Source: Paenibacillus antarcticus
Lineage (GTDB): Bacteria; Bacillota; Bacilli; Paenibacillales; Paenibacillaceae
Length of the DNA: 64,000 bases
Assembly (NCBI RefSeq): GCF_001637225.1
Contig: NZ_LVJI01000048.1
Location: forward strand, 62,001-126,000
Direction: 5' to 3'
In this document: in pieces, positions 33,378-42,042 of the stretch
How the letters are laid out: every line of letters begins with the position of its first letter
How positions within the stretch are numbered: the first letter of the stretch is position 1
The notes under the pieces: generated by a model
What the model saw: only the letters and a program-made list of their open reading frames with translations
The model's database searches: none
What the model was told of the DNA's origin: nothing
Position numbers and translations under genes: made by a program

Positions 33378-34463
33378 GTGAATGTTCAAAAGATAAGCGA
33401 TCGCAAACGACTAGATGAAAAGGTTCTTGACATGCCTTGGTTTGTGCAGCAATTCATGGATTATAAGTTGCCTGATCTGTCGCCATCAACGTTACTAGAA
33501 TATATTCGAGATTACGAAACATTCTTCAATTGGTTAAGAGGGGAACTCCTCTCCGAAGCCGATCATAATAGAAAGATAACTCTAACGGAATTGGAAATGT
33601 TACGTATGGAGAATATCGTGAGTTACAGACTTTATCTGACAACTCGTCGTGAAGGTGCCAATGCTAAAGTCACCATCTCTCGTAAGCTATCTTCCCTACG
33701 TTCGCTATTTCATTACTTAAGCCAGATTGCGGAGGATGAGGAATTCTACCCACTATTGAAACGAAATATCATGGCCAAAGTAGAAGTGAAACGGATTCAC
33801 AAACCCAAAGATACAGCTGCCAAGCTAAAAGGTAAAATTCTTGAAGATGAAGAGCTCCTTGAATTCATAGGATATATTCTTGAAGGGTATGGGTTAGACG
33901 TAGCTAAGAACAAACAAGCTTTGTACTCTTATGCGCTGAATAAAGAACGAGATGCTTGTATTGCTAGCCTTATCCTAAATTCAGGTCTACGTGTCTCTGA
34001 GGTCATTAATCTGAACATGGATGATCTAGATTTCAATAACAAAATGATATACATATTCCGTAAAGGTAATAATGATGAGACTTACAAAACACCCGTCTAT
34101 TTCCGTGAACAAGCGAAGGATGATTTAGCCCTTTACCTTAGTCTTAGACATGTTAGATATCATGCACCTAAGAAAGAAAAGGCTCTCTTTCTCACTGTAC
34201 CGAATGGACAACAAGATGGTAAACGAATGACCAAACGTGCCGTTCAGGCTATGATTATCAAATATGCTACACGATTTGGTAAGCCCTTTCTGACCGTTCA
34301 TAAACTACGCCATTCTTTTGCAACCGACTATTATCTTCAGAATGATATCTATAAGACGAAAGAACAATTAGGTCATGCGTCCACTGAGACGACCGAAGTA
34401 TATGCGCATCTAACCGATAAGACGATGTCTGAAGCGATTGAGCGTCGGGCCGAGTCAACATAA
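33378..34463 (+). CDS. xerS: Tyrosine recombinase, XerS-like
   Basis: A 361-residue tyrosine recombinase, longer than XerC/D and matching XerS of streptococci, which resolves chromosome dimers alone at difSL. The N-terminal part contains MPWFVQQFMDYK, as in XerS. The catalytic residues are Arg in NSGLRVSEV, Lys in FRKGNND, His308 and Arg311 of HKLRH, His333 (LGHAS) and Tyr342 (EVYAHL). GTG at 33378 is preferred because AAGGGGG is 7 bases before it; ATG at 33372 is only one base away. No difSL-like sequence was seen next to it. Confidence 0.85.
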   Translation: MNVQKISDRKRLDEKVLDMPWFVQQFMDYKLPDLSPSTLLEYIRDYETFFNWLRGELLSEADHNRKITLTELEMLRMENIVSYRLYLTTRREGANAKVTISRKLSSLRSLFHYLSQIAEDEEFYPLLKRNIMAKVEVKRIHKPKDTAAKLKGKILEDEELLEFIGYILEGYGLDVAKNKQALYSYALNKERDACIASLILNSGLRVSEVINLNMDDLDFNNKMIYIFRKGNNDETYKTPVYFREQAKDDLALYLSLRHVRYHAPKKEKALFLTVPNGQQDGKRMTKRAVQAMIIKYATRFGKPFLTVHKLRHSFATDYYLQNDIYKTKEQLGHASTETTEVYAHLTDKTMSEAIERRAEST

Positions 34464-34496
34464 AGCTAATCTATACAGAAATCATATATTAAGTAC

Positions 34497-34545
34497 AAAA
34501 TGGATAGAGTCGTCAGAAATGTTCTGATGCTCTATCCATTTTTAT
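34497..34545 (+). terminator. Terminator of the xerS-like gene
   Basis: AAAATGGATAGAG and TCAGAA pair with TTCTGA and CTCTATCCATTTT across a small internal loop, followed by T-rich sequence. It also lies before the stop of the convergent gene at 34588. Confidence 0.85.
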
Positions 34546-34587
34546 ATTTGCTACATCATCGTTACCTATATTTTGAACTACTTAGTG

Positions 34588-35148
34588 CTAGGATTGGCGA
34601 ATGGAGAGCTGTGCAGCGACACCCGCTGGGTTATCTATCGTTCTACGTCCACCAAAGTTAAAGGCAATAATAACGATATTATTCTCCCCTCTTCGCAAGA
34701 GACGCCGTACGTCAAAAGTACGTCCAGGATTAAAGAAAGACACCGTAGCCTGCGGAGTATCATATACAACGAATTGTCCATTGATAAGCACGATGGCGTA
34801 ATTATCTACAGACAGTAACAGGTTAGCATTTCGAACTCTTCTTCTTGATGAGAGTGTGAACTGTTTGGAGATCACAGCAACTTCAGCGCCCTGATCACGC
34901 GAACTCCAAACATACCTTGCATCAGGCACCTCAACCCAACTCGGATTTCTATCTATTTGCACTGCATTAAACCAAGTATCATCTGTCCCAATAACGACAT
35001 TACGCTGAGTGATGATAATGTTATTACCCGCTTTATTCTTATGGAACCGGGATACTTGCTTTCTATACATACCCATTGCAGTGGATCTTGTAATTCTCTT
35101 AACACTACGCACCACTTTTTTGATGGTTGAAGATTGTAGTACTCTCAT
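34588..35148 (-). CDS. Beta-sandwich (jelly-roll) domain protein, carbohydrate-binding-like
   Basis: A 186-residue protein with no signal peptide. A basic N-terminal part (about 1-40, many Arg and Lys) precedes a beta-sandwich region. That region contains WSSRDQGAEVAVISKQFTL, LLSVDNYAIVLINGQFVVYD and a final LRRGENNIVIIAFNFGG, a pattern familiar from the jelly-roll domains of glycosidases (ligand-binding half with a strand-turn-strand NGxxV). It is arginine-rich, which is unusual. Function unknown. It may bind spores, the cell surface or glycans. ATG follows AGGAGAGG. Confidence 0.6.
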   Translation of the reverse strand: MRVLQSSTIKKVVRSVKRITRSTAMGMYRKQVSRFHKNKAGNNIIITQRNVVIGTDDTWFNAVQIDRNPSWVEVPDARYVWSSRDQGAEVAVISKQFTLSSRRRVRNANLLLSVDNYAIVLINGQFVVYDTPQATVSFFNPGRTFDVRRLLRRGENNIVIIAFNFGGRRTIDNPAGVAAQLSIRQS

Positions 35149-35437
35149 TTAATCCTCTCCTAGCGATCTTTAGATTTAATAACAATCTTATCCTATGTCC
35201 GTTTAAAGATAATGATAGTACATCAGCCTTTCGTTAGCTGAACTGATTGAAACTGCGCTGAAATCCATACATAAATGCAACTTCCTCATATGTTGGAACG
35301 TCTTACTATAGCCTAGAAAGTAATATCTAGGTTGTTACCTGAACTATTGTGCAACATCGACAACTACCTCAATTTATTAACATAGGTAACCACCAATATG
35401 ACATTACATAACAAATTTAAGAAAGAAGGTCTCATTT

Positions 35438-36697
35438 TTGAAAAAATGGATCATGGTTCTACTTTCCTCTTTGTACCTGTTAGGTACAGACACAAGTTTC
35501 GTTAATGCAGCTGACAAGCCACTCATCACTGTCGCGGTAAATGACCATATGATCACATTCGATGTAAAGCCAATGAATGATCATGGGACAGTTCTTGTTC
35601 CTCTAAGATATGTAGTAGATGAACTCGGAGTCACAATAGCCACAAGGAATAATAACCAGTTGATCTTATCAAAGGGCAGCACCAAGATTACATTAACTAT
35701 AGGCTCTAAGATAGTTCAGAAGAATCAAGAACAATTCACACTTACATCCGCACCCATTGTAAAAGACAACAGGACGTTGGTGCCCCTTCGATTTATCTCC
35801 GAAGCATTTGGTGCAAGCATTAATTACAGCAATAATAACGTATCCATTGTTACGAATGAGTCTCCGATTCTATCCCCTGCTATCCTTGGTAACTCTATCG
35901 GAAATCTTAATAATGGGGGCTGGTATACAGGTTACGAAGATTGGATATTTTTCAACAATCCACTTGACCAAGGAACCCTTTATAAGGAAAAGTTAGATGG
36001 AACTGATCGGCACAAAATAAACGATGATGTATTTGTTACTAACCTAAATATAATTAACGGAAAGTTATACTACATAAGTGGAAACACCATTTATAAATCA
36101 GATATAGACGGGACTAACCGTGTACATCTGTTAGACATGGGATTGGGAGGTCCACGCTTGATGTCTGTTGTTGGCGACTGGATATACTACATAAAAGGCA
36201 CTTCTATGTTTATGCCACTCTACCGCATGAAGACAGACGGAACATCTAACCAATTACTTGAGAAGAATGAAGTATCTAGTATCGCAGTGGTAGATGGGAA
36301 AATCTATTACACGATCTATTTCAGCAAACTATTTGTCATGGACATTGATGGAAACAACAGAAAGAAAATACTGGAGGGTCCTATCTCCACTGCAGTAGAT
36401 GTTAAAGATAATACGTTATACTTCAATTATAATAAAAAGCTATACACACTTGGCACAAACGGAAAGTCACTTACTAGTATCTCAGATCACGATGCTCGAG
36501 ATATTAATGTGCACGGCGATTGGTTATATTACAGCAATTATTCCGAATACAGCAAGAAGTTATATCGAATTAACCTTAATGACTTTACAACAGAAAAGCT
36601 GGGCGATGATAAAACATTTAATCAACACATCGTAGGTAACCAGATTTTTTATGCCAATCCTTTTGAAAGAAAAATGATAGAACTCGATATCGATTGA
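35438..36697 (+). CDS. Secreted copper-amine-oxidase N-domain protein with beta-propeller (DUF5050-like)
   Basis: A 419-residue exported protein. TTG start at 35438 leads directly into a signal peptide (KKWIMVLLSSLYLLGTDTSF, cleavage near VNAA). Residues about 27-140 form the Cu-amine-oxidase N1 domain with its two VPLR motifs (TVLVPLRYVVDELG and TLVPLRFISEAFG). The rest contains about seven repeats of the type YYISGNTIYKSDIDGTNR, the DUF5050 propeller. The N1 domain is widespread in Paenibacillus surface proteins and does not imply copper or oxidase activity. It may bind a wall polymer or serve as a sensor. Confidence 0.8.
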   Translation: MKKWIMVLLSSLYLLGTDTSFVNAADKPLITVAVNDHMITFDVKPMNDHGTVLVPLRYVVDELGVTIATRNNNQLILSKGSTKITLTIGSKIVQKNQEQFTLTSAPIVKDNRTLVPLRFISEAFGASINYSNNNVSIVTNESPILSPAILGNSIGNLNNGGWYTGYEDWIFFNNPLDQGTLYKEKLDGTDRHKINDDVFVTNLNIINGKLYYISGNTIYKSDIDGTNRVHLLDMGLGGPRLMSVVGDWIYYIKGTSMFMPLYRMKTDGTSNQLLEKNEVSSIAVVDGKIYYTIYFSKLFVMDIDGNNRKKILEGPISTAVDVKDNTLYFNYNKKLYTLGTNGKSLTSISDHDARDINVHGDWLYYSNYSEYSKKLYRINLNDFTTEKLGDDKTFNQHIVGNQIFYANPFERKMIELDID

Positions 36698-37034
36698 TCT
36701 ACGAAATAGACGGATCTCCTAGTGAATAAGGATACCGTCTGTTCTCCCTTTATATAAAAGTCTAATTATTATTATAGCTTTTGATCTGATCATATATTGA
36801 CCTATCCAATATCCAATGATCCACATGCCTACTGCCTACATACACAATTACGTAGACGAATGCTGAACTATTTAGGAATATGAACGTAATGATTATCTAC
36901 ATTGCTTATTCATTCGTGCCATTATCATGTACTCTTTCAAATCAGACTATTGAGCCAAATCGATATAAGAAACCAACACCACTCCTACTATAAATGCATA
37001 TATTACAGTAATTCAGAGATAGGGAGATGATGGA
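36698..37034. other. Non-coding stretch of 337 bases
   Basis: A short weak hairpin (AGACGG near 36709 and CCGTCT near 36735, long loop) follows the stop and may end transcription. Otherwise only AT-rich sequence and the ribosome-binding site of the next gene are seen. Confidence 0.5.
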
Positions 37035-37535
37035 GTGCTAAGTAGAAATAATAGAATGAATAGGTTAATAAAGCGTAAAGCACTACCCAAAATCACTCAA
37101 GTACAAAATCCAGGTTTTGAAGATAGTAGTTTTTCCCCTTGGCATGATGTTGGCGATGTATTTCTATCAACCATTCAACCTAACTTCGGTAAACAACATG
37201 CTCGATATGAAGTTCCACCAGGTAGAAGTGCTTCATTATCACAACTTGTTTTTCTTTCAAAACCAGGCTCAACCAATTCGTACAAATTAATATTCTCTGT
37301 TAATTCTCAAAGTAATTCAGGTATTCTTCAGATTAGTCTATTAGGTACCTTAGTATCTGGTATTACAATTCCTCTAAAGGACATTCCCAAATCTAAGTAT
37401 AAATACTATACACTAACTTTCCCTAGTTCAGCGTTAAGGGGTAGTTCAAGCTTCGTGCTCGAATTTCGAGTTAACGGTACAGGATCACGAACTGCTATAT
37501 TAAATCTTGATACCGCTGTTGTCATCCCAGTATAA
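37035..37535 (+). CDS. Carbohydrate-binding-like protein (NTTRR-F1/CBM-like fold)
   Basis: A 166-residue protein starting at GTG 37035 with AGGGAG upstream. The N-terminus is basic (about 1-20). The body begins with NPGFEDSSFSPWHDVGDVF, the NxGFE...W pattern of CBM_4_9-like or NTTRR-F1 domains, continues with RSASLSQLVFL and a YKLIFSVNSQSNSG strand pair, and ends in the strand LNLDTAVVIPV. No signal peptide is visible. In spore-forming bacteria similar domains occur in exosporium or collagen-like proteins. A surface or glycan-binding role is inferred. Confidence 0.6.
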   Translation: MLSRNNRMNRLIKRKALPKITQVQNPGFEDSSFSPWHDVGDVFLSTIQPNFGKQHARYEVPPGRSASLSQLVFLSKPGSTNSYKLIFSVNSQSNSGILQISLLGTLVSGITIPLKDIPKSKYKYYTLTFPSSALRGSSSFVLEFRVNGTGSRTAILNLDTAVVIPV

Positions 37536-37563
37536 GCTTAGATATTCCCTTTTCAAATAGAAG

Positions 37564-37593
37564 AAGGCTACCTATCAATATGATTGAAGGTAG
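37564..37593. terminator. Shared terminator (CBM-like gene / moeA)
   Basis: GGCTACCT pairs with AGGTAGCC around a 14-base loop. The flanks are T-rich on the plus strand and U-rich on the minus strand, between convergent genes. Confidence 0.65.
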
Positions 37594-37639
37594 CCCCCTT
37601 TCATGATCAATTGTAACTACGAGAATTCAAGGAAATAGC

Positions 37640-38902
37640 TTATTTCAACATTAACATTCGAACTTTAGCGCCACTCTTCAATCCTTCTTGGGCTGGAGGA
37701 ACAACAATGAGGCAATCACTATCCTTAATGGTTATCATCACACCTGATTCATCTACACCTTTTGGGATCGCATATATGACGCCGTCTCTGATCTCAACTT
37801 TCGCACGAACGTAACGAGTGAAGCTGTTGATCTTAGGATAATCTGCTCCGAGCGTCCCGCTCCACTCCGGTAAATAAGGGTTCTGATCGCCCATCATTCC
37901 TCTTATGCTTGGTCGAACGAATAATTCACAACCAACGAAACACGCACCTGGATTACCCGAAAGAGCGAATAATAACTTACCCTCTTTGACCGCTGCTGTC
38001 GTCACACTACCTGGACGCATAGCCACTTTGTTATACAACATCTCAACACTGTCACCACGTACGAGGTCACCCATAATATCATAATCACCTACCGATACAC
38101 CGCCACTTGTAACGACCATATCATACTGATTCAGTGCATATTCCACTTTCTCTCGTGCTAAAGATAAATCATCCATAATGGCATCTAGAATAACGGGTTC
38201 TCCACCTGCCTCGATGACCTGAGAAGCTAACATCCATGTATTGCTGTTACGAATTTTACCTGGTTGAAGCGGTTCCTCTACCGATAAAAGCTCTGATCCT
38301 GTTGAGAAAATGGCTACCCGAGGTCTCCGATATACAGCCACATGATGAATACCAAACGTTGCTAACACCGATATTTCACCTGCTGATATCTTAATTCCTG
38401 GACTAAGAATTAATTCTCCTGCCTGAAGTTCCAGTCCAATGGGTGTTATATTCTTCCCGACTTCAATACTACGTTTCAGTCCTACAATAGATTTACCCTT
38501 TTCTTCCCGTACCTCTGTCATTTCAAACATAACGACCGCGTCAGCGCCTTCCGGAACTTGAGCGCCTGTCATAATACGTGAGGCTGTACCTGAAATAATT
38601 ATTTTGTCAGATACCTTACCACAAGGAATTTCATCGATCACTTCGAGCCATATCGGTTGATCACTGTTACATCCATCTGTATCTGCAGATCGAATCGCAT
38701 ACCCATCCATACCAGAGCGGCGAAAATGCGGATACGGATGAGGTGCTGATATTTCTTGCGCTAACGTTCTTCCGTGGCTCTCTTGCAGTCTAACTGTTTC
38801 GATGTCACCTGCATTTATATATTGCGAAATCATGGATTGAGCGACACTTACCTGAAGTGCTTTTCGCTTAAATTTAGAAGAGTCATATATAGAATCTGTC
38901 AT
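37640..38902 (-). CDS. moeA: Molybdopterin molybdenumtransferase
   Basis: Inserts molybdate into adenylated molybdopterin to form the molybdenum cofactor. 420 residues, normal for MoeA. The N-terminal domains I and II contain EISAPHPYPHFRRSGMDGYA (about 42-61) and the substrate loop IMTGAQVPEGADAVVMFE. The MoCF domain has VVTSGGVSVGDYDIMG (about 254-269) and the loop ALSGNPGACF. ATG at 38902 after CGGAGG is preferred over an upstream start. No other cofactor genes are adjacent in this window. Confidence 0.95.
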   Translation of the reverse strand: MTDSIYDSSKFKRKALQVSVAQSMISQYINAGDIETVRLQESHGRTLAQEISAPHPYPHFRRSGMDGYAIRSADTDGCNSDQPIWLEVIDEIPCGKVSDKIIISGTASRIMTGAQVPEGADAVVMFEMTEVREEKGKSIVGLKRSIEVGKNITPIGLELQAGELILSPGIKISAGEISVLATFGIHHVAVYRRPRVAIFSTGSELLSVEEPLQPGKIRNSNTWMLASQVIEAGGEPVILDAIMDDLSLAREKVEYALNQYDMVVTSGGVSVGDYDIMGDLVRGDSVEMLYNKVAMRPGSVTTAAVKEGKLLFALSGNPGACFVGCELFVRPSIRGMMGDQNPYLPEWSGTLGADYPKINSFTRYVRAKVEIRDGVIYAIPKGVDESGVMITIKDSDCLIVVPPAQEGLKSGAKVRMLMLK

Positions 38903-38959
38903 GTCGTAACCTCCGATAAGTATATAAGTCTTTAATAACATATCATTTTACGAAAAGAT

Positions 38960-38999
38960 AAAAAAGACAGTATACGAAAACGCACTTCGTATACTGTCT
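38960..38999 (-). terminator. Terminator of the PspA-DUF350-DUF4178-DUF4247 cluster
   Basis: GACAGTATACGAA pairs with TTCGTATACTGTC over 13 bp with a 7-base loop, followed on the minus strand by TTTTTT. It lies 29 bases beyond the stop at 39028. Confidence 0.88.
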
Positions 39000-39027
39000 A
39001 TAGAATAATTGATAACGTCTTCACGCT

Positions 39028-39816
39028 TTACCTTCTTTTACTTCGCCTACTTATCTTACCTGAACCAGACCTTGTCTTAGGCTTACTGATAGACTTCTTG
39101 GAAGTATTAGAGCTGCTGGAAGATCCGAAGATACTTGAGCCTCCATCACTACCTCTCTTTATTGTACCCTTACTCGTCGTTGAATCGTTCGTACCTCTAC
39201 TAAAAATGGTGTCGTCTTTACCATTAGAAGTGGTACTATTGCTCGTTCCACGTCGAGTAATAGCTCCTTTTTTCTCAACGGTAAGTGGAGGCGAGATTTT
39301 CTTATCATCCACCGTTGCTTGACGGTACGAACCCTGTTTCGGCTGATACACATCTTTACTGGAATATCCGCGATAAGAACCGCCACTTCTACCTATGGAA
39401 TCGAAAAGATTGCCAATGATACTTGCTGCGATATAACCTTGCAAGAAGCTCGAATCATAGTTTTTCTGCACATATTCTTTGGAATCCACTTCGATGAGCG
39501 TATCTTCTTTTTTATCCGGGTCCTGTTGTAAGTGATACCACTCTTTATCGTAAACAAGGAACATTCGCTCAGGATCTTCAGGTGAGATCTGATCCGGCTT
39601 ACGATCATCCGAAAGTTCTTTCGCCACTTCGGGTACCGTCTGACCTACAGCTCTATATACGTATGAGGTTGCTGTACCCTCTTTATTCACAGATTCAAGC
39701 GGATAGGATTTCGATAGATCGCCCGATGATCCACAACCACTCAATAAAGATATAAGTAAACTAAGAACAATCAATAATTTCATCGAAAGAACTGAACGTT
39801 TCTTCACATGATCCAC
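39028..39816 (-). CDS. DUF4247 family lipoprotein
   Basis: A 262-residue exported protein. The signal peptide (MKLLIVLSLLISLLSGCGS; lipobox LLSGC) is followed by the DUF4247 domain (about 30-150): VYRAVGQTVPEVAKELSDDR, MFLVYDKEWYHLQQDP and FLQGYIAASIIGNLFDS. The C-terminal third is a low-complexity Ser/Lys/Arg/Thr-rich tail ending in RSKRR, likely exposed. It is the last gene of the stress cluster, 2 bases after the DUF4178 gene. These families are repeatedly found together near PspA and aminopropyltransferases. Confidence 0.85.
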   Translation of the reverse strand: MDHVKKRSVLSMKLLIVLSLLISLLSGCGSSGDLSKSYPLESVNKEGTATSYVYRAVGQTVPEVAKELSDDRKPDQISPEDPERMFLVYDKEWYHLQQDPDKKEDTLIEVDSKEYVQKNYDSSFLQGYIAASIIGNLFDSIGRSGGSYRGYSSKDVYQPKQGSYRQATVDDKKISPPLTVEKKGAITRRGTSNSTTSNGKDDTIFSRGTNDSTTSKGTIKRGSDGGSSIFGSSSSSNTSKKSISKPKTRSGSGKISRRSKRR

Positions 39817-39818
39817 TC

Positions 39819-40325
39819 CTAGCTTGCGCGGATGACTTTAACATCTGCTGATATTATACTTTCTCCATCATACATCATGAATCGCCCATTCTGCCATTCA
39901 ATGCGAAGCAGAAAATTATCATCAGATTGATACTGCCATACATGCTGCTCCCCGCCCTGCATAAATGGCGCTCGTCCAGTCACTAACACATTTCCTTCGT
40001 ATTCTTCCTCAAGATGAAAAGATCTTTCATCCAAATCAATAATACTTGGAACCTCATTTGGATTATCTAACCGTCCATCAATGGGTTTATACAACGCATA
40101 CTGTAAATTCTCTCTTTCTTCAATATGAAGATAAGCGAGGTCCTGACCATCCTGTAACGTAAGTACAACAGCATTACGACTTCGATTGTGGACTCTACCT
40201 ACGACTTCATATGTCACAAGAGATACTTCACATATATCACCAGGTGCAAGCCCTAACATGCTTTTCTCCTTCATAGGAGGTTCTGTTTTATTAAATAAGT
40301 TTCCAATACGTTTAAACATACTCAT
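39819..40325 (-). CDS. DUF4178 domain protein
   Basis: A 168-residue cytoplasmic beta-rich protein. It starts MSMFKRIGNLFNKTEP, then LAPGDICEVSLVTYEVVGRV (about 27-45), which is the DUF4178 opening, and further carries EEYEGNVLVTGRAPF and NGRFMMYDGESIISADVKVI. The unit is placed between DUF350 and DUF4247 genes, as in many Bacillales. The exact function is unknown, and the gene set is associated with membrane stress and polyamine metabolism. The start has GAGGAG. Confidence 0.85.
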   Translation of the reverse strand: MSMFKRIGNLFNKTEPPMKEKSMLGLAPGDICEVSLVTYEVVGRVHNRSRNAVVLTLQDGQDLAYLHIEERENLQYALYKPIDGRLDNPNEVPSIIDLDERSFHLEEEYEGNVLVTGRAPFMQGGEQHVWQYQSDDNFLLRIEWQNGRFMMYDGESIISADVKVIRAS

Positions 40326-40355
40326 CTTTTATGACTCCTCACCTATATTATTCTT

Positions 40356-40760
40356 TTACAAACAAGCAGTAATAATTAAAGCACCTACAACGTGAAGCAT
40401 CCCACCAAATAGACCATACCCTAGTTTACCTTGCTGTGTCCCTAGATCTAGATCGAGTTTAGCCCATACTCTTAAGCCTACACGTACGATGCTCTCCAAT
40501 ACGAGAAGAACAAGGAAAGAGATAATGGACACTACAATCGCTTCTAATAGTACATTAGAGGTAGAGATGGATACGGATAAGATATATCCTTGTGCTAGTA
40601 GCTTCATCATCATCCGTGAAGTAACTGCCATATTTCCTGCCTTAACCTCTTCGAAATCTTTGTATTTCGTAAATAAGGAGTCTACATAGAGTAGTACAAA
40701 CAATAAGACCGATCCTACACCTGTCCAGACTAATACTCTTAGAACATACTCAAAATCCAT
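40356..40760 (-). CDS. DUF350 membrane protein
   Basis: A 134-residue membrane protein with four hydrophobic segments (about 7-26, 52-70, 72-94 and 112-133). The stretch FTKYKDFEEVKAGNMAVT corresponds to the DUF350 signature loop (kytd.eei..gN.A). It corresponds in family to YjfL of the E. coli yjf group, where it also neighbours a PspA homologue. Function unknown. It lies 131 bases downstream of pspA-like gene across an attenuator-like hairpin. Confidence 0.85.
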   Translation of the reverse strand: MDFEYVLRVLVWTGVGSVLLFVLLYVDSLFTKYKDFEEVKAGNMAVTSRMMMKLLAQGYILSVSISTSNVLLEAIVVSIISFLVLLVLESIVRVGLRVWAKLDLDLGTQQGKLGYGLFGGMLHVVGALIITACL

Positions 40761-40818
40761 TAAACTCCCACTCCATTCGCATCAAATTACACATCAGACC
40801 TATTTTAATCATATAAAA

Positions 40819-40854
40819 GCGAAGGAGGCCTATTTGATAAATTGGCTCCTTCGC
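40819..40854 (-). terminator. Intergenic hairpin between pspA-like gene and DUF350 gene
   Basis: GCGAAGGAG pairs with CTCCTTCGC (plus CC/GG inside) over about 11 bp, with TTTTATAT after it on the minus strand. It could be a partial terminator that lets only some transcripts continue into the DUF350 gene. Confidence 0.6.
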
Positions 40855-40891
40855 CTGTTGAAACCTCATATTCACACAATGGATTAGAAGA

Positions 40892-41560
40892 TTATTTCTT
40901 TTCGAATTGTTTCATAAGAGCAGCTAATTCATCTTCTACCGCTTGATCTTTATTTAAGCTTTCGAACTCAGCATCCAATGATTTCTCACTTGAAGCTAAT
41001 TCATTACTTGCTTCAGCTTGTGCTTCCATTTGCATCATCTTATCTTCCATACGTTTAAGTCCACTTGCTGCAGAATCGGTACTGAATCCTGTCATTGCTT
41101 TGTTAATTTCATTCTGTGCCTTAGCAGCATTATAACGTGCTACTAACGTTTCACGCTTATTTTTCATTTCTGTTAATTGCTTGCGCATTTCATCTAGCTT
41201 ACCACGCAAGTTATCAGCAGCTGCTTTATTCTGATCATAGTTCGTCTTGTATTCGCCCATTTTCACTTCGGCTGCTTTCTTCTCTTCCAAAGCACGACGA
41301 GCAAGATCGATGTTCTGAGCTTGCGCTGCCGTAGCTGCTTGTTGACCACGCTTAGCCACTAGTGCTTCTTGTTCTTCATAAAGTGATTTGAATTTCTTCT
41401 CAATCGCAATTTGTGCTGCTACAGCCTTCTCAGCATCCTCAAGATCTTCATGCATATCTCTAATGTACTGGTCTGTCATTTTAATTGGATCTTCTGCTTT
41501 ATCGATAATACTATTAATATTTGACATCGTTAAATCACGTAATCTTTTGAACATAGACAT
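40892..41560 (-). CDS. PspA/IM30 family protein
   Basis: A 222-residue membrane-stress effector that binds lipid and supports membrane integrity. It starts with MSMFKRLRDLTMSNINSIIDKAEDPIKMTDQYI, the family's N-terminal amphipathic region and first helix. The rest is a long alpha-helical coiled-coil hairpin (about 25-200) rich in Ala, Glu and Lys, as in LiaH/YjfJ. Start ATG follows CCTAGGAGGAA. As first gene of the cluster with DUF350, DUF4178 and DUF4247 it is likely the induced head gene. No LiaRS regulators are nearby. Confidence 0.92.
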   Translation of the reverse strand: MSMFKRLRDLTMSNINSIIDKAEDPIKMTDQYIRDMHEDLEDAEKAVAAQIAIEKKFKSLYEEQEALVAKRGQQAATAAQAQNIDLARRALEEKKAAEVKMGEYKTNYDQNKAAADNLRGKLDEMRKQLTEMKNKRETLVARYNAAKAQNEINKAMTGFSTDSAASGLKRMEDKMMQMEAQAEASNELASSEKSLDAEFESLNKDQAVEDELAALMKQFEKK

Positions 41561-41658
41561 AATTTGTTTCCTCCTAGGAAAATGTTGTTTTTATAATAAG
41601 GTTTACGCATCAAAAAAAATAATGTTTCATTTTTTTAAATATTTTCCCTTATTTAAGT

Positions 41659-42000
41659 TCAAAGTTTGGATTTCATTCTTAAAAAATCATCCATCTTACC
41701 GTGCACGATTGCAATGATATCTATGATTTCTTCTTTAGAAATATCATCATAATGAATTCCCATAGCCACGGTTACAGTTCGATCGAGTATTCGTGCAGCT
41801 TTGAGAGCTAACTCTTCGCTTATGGTATGCTCTTTGTGCCCTGGTACCTCTGATGTTTGTACCTCAAACTCACCGCTCGGACCTACATATGCCGTAGATA
41901 CAGCACCAATATGTGCAGCTCCTCCTGTGACAATTAGCATCACATCCCGTCCGATTGGAACAGCAGATATTACAATATCTTCAGGATTGTATTCGTGCAT
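41659..42000 (-). CDS. LpdD-like (prenylated-flavin chaperone-like) protein
   Basis: A 113-residue protein with the core VISAVPIGRDVMLIVTGGAAHIGAV, SEVPGHKEHTISEELA and GIHYDDISKEEI, a pattern I associate with the LpdD domain. In Lactobacillus LpdD belongs to gallate decarboxylase, but stand-alone copies are common in other Firmicutes. No UbiD-like decarboxylase or UbiX is present here. It lies 42 bases downstream of pyrD in the same direction. A partner role for pyrDK is possible but unproven. Confidence 0.65.
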   Translation of the reverse strand: MHEYNPEDIVISAVPIGRDVMLIVTGGAAHIGAVSTAYVGPSGEFEVQTSEVPGHKEHTISEELALKAARILDRTVTVAMGIHYDDISKEEIIDIIAIVHGKMDDFLRMKSKL

Positions 42001-42042
42001 CCTTCTTCAGCCTTTCTTATACGGCAAGATCTATATTATATT

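Noticed and set aside
34267..34461. Minus-strand frame opposite the xerS-like gene
   Set aside because: It overlaps the catalytic domain of the recombinase and has no independent support.
39159..39608. Alternative frames inside the DUF4247 gene
   Set aside because: They arise from the repetitive Ser/Thr/Arg tail and lack ribosome-binding sites.
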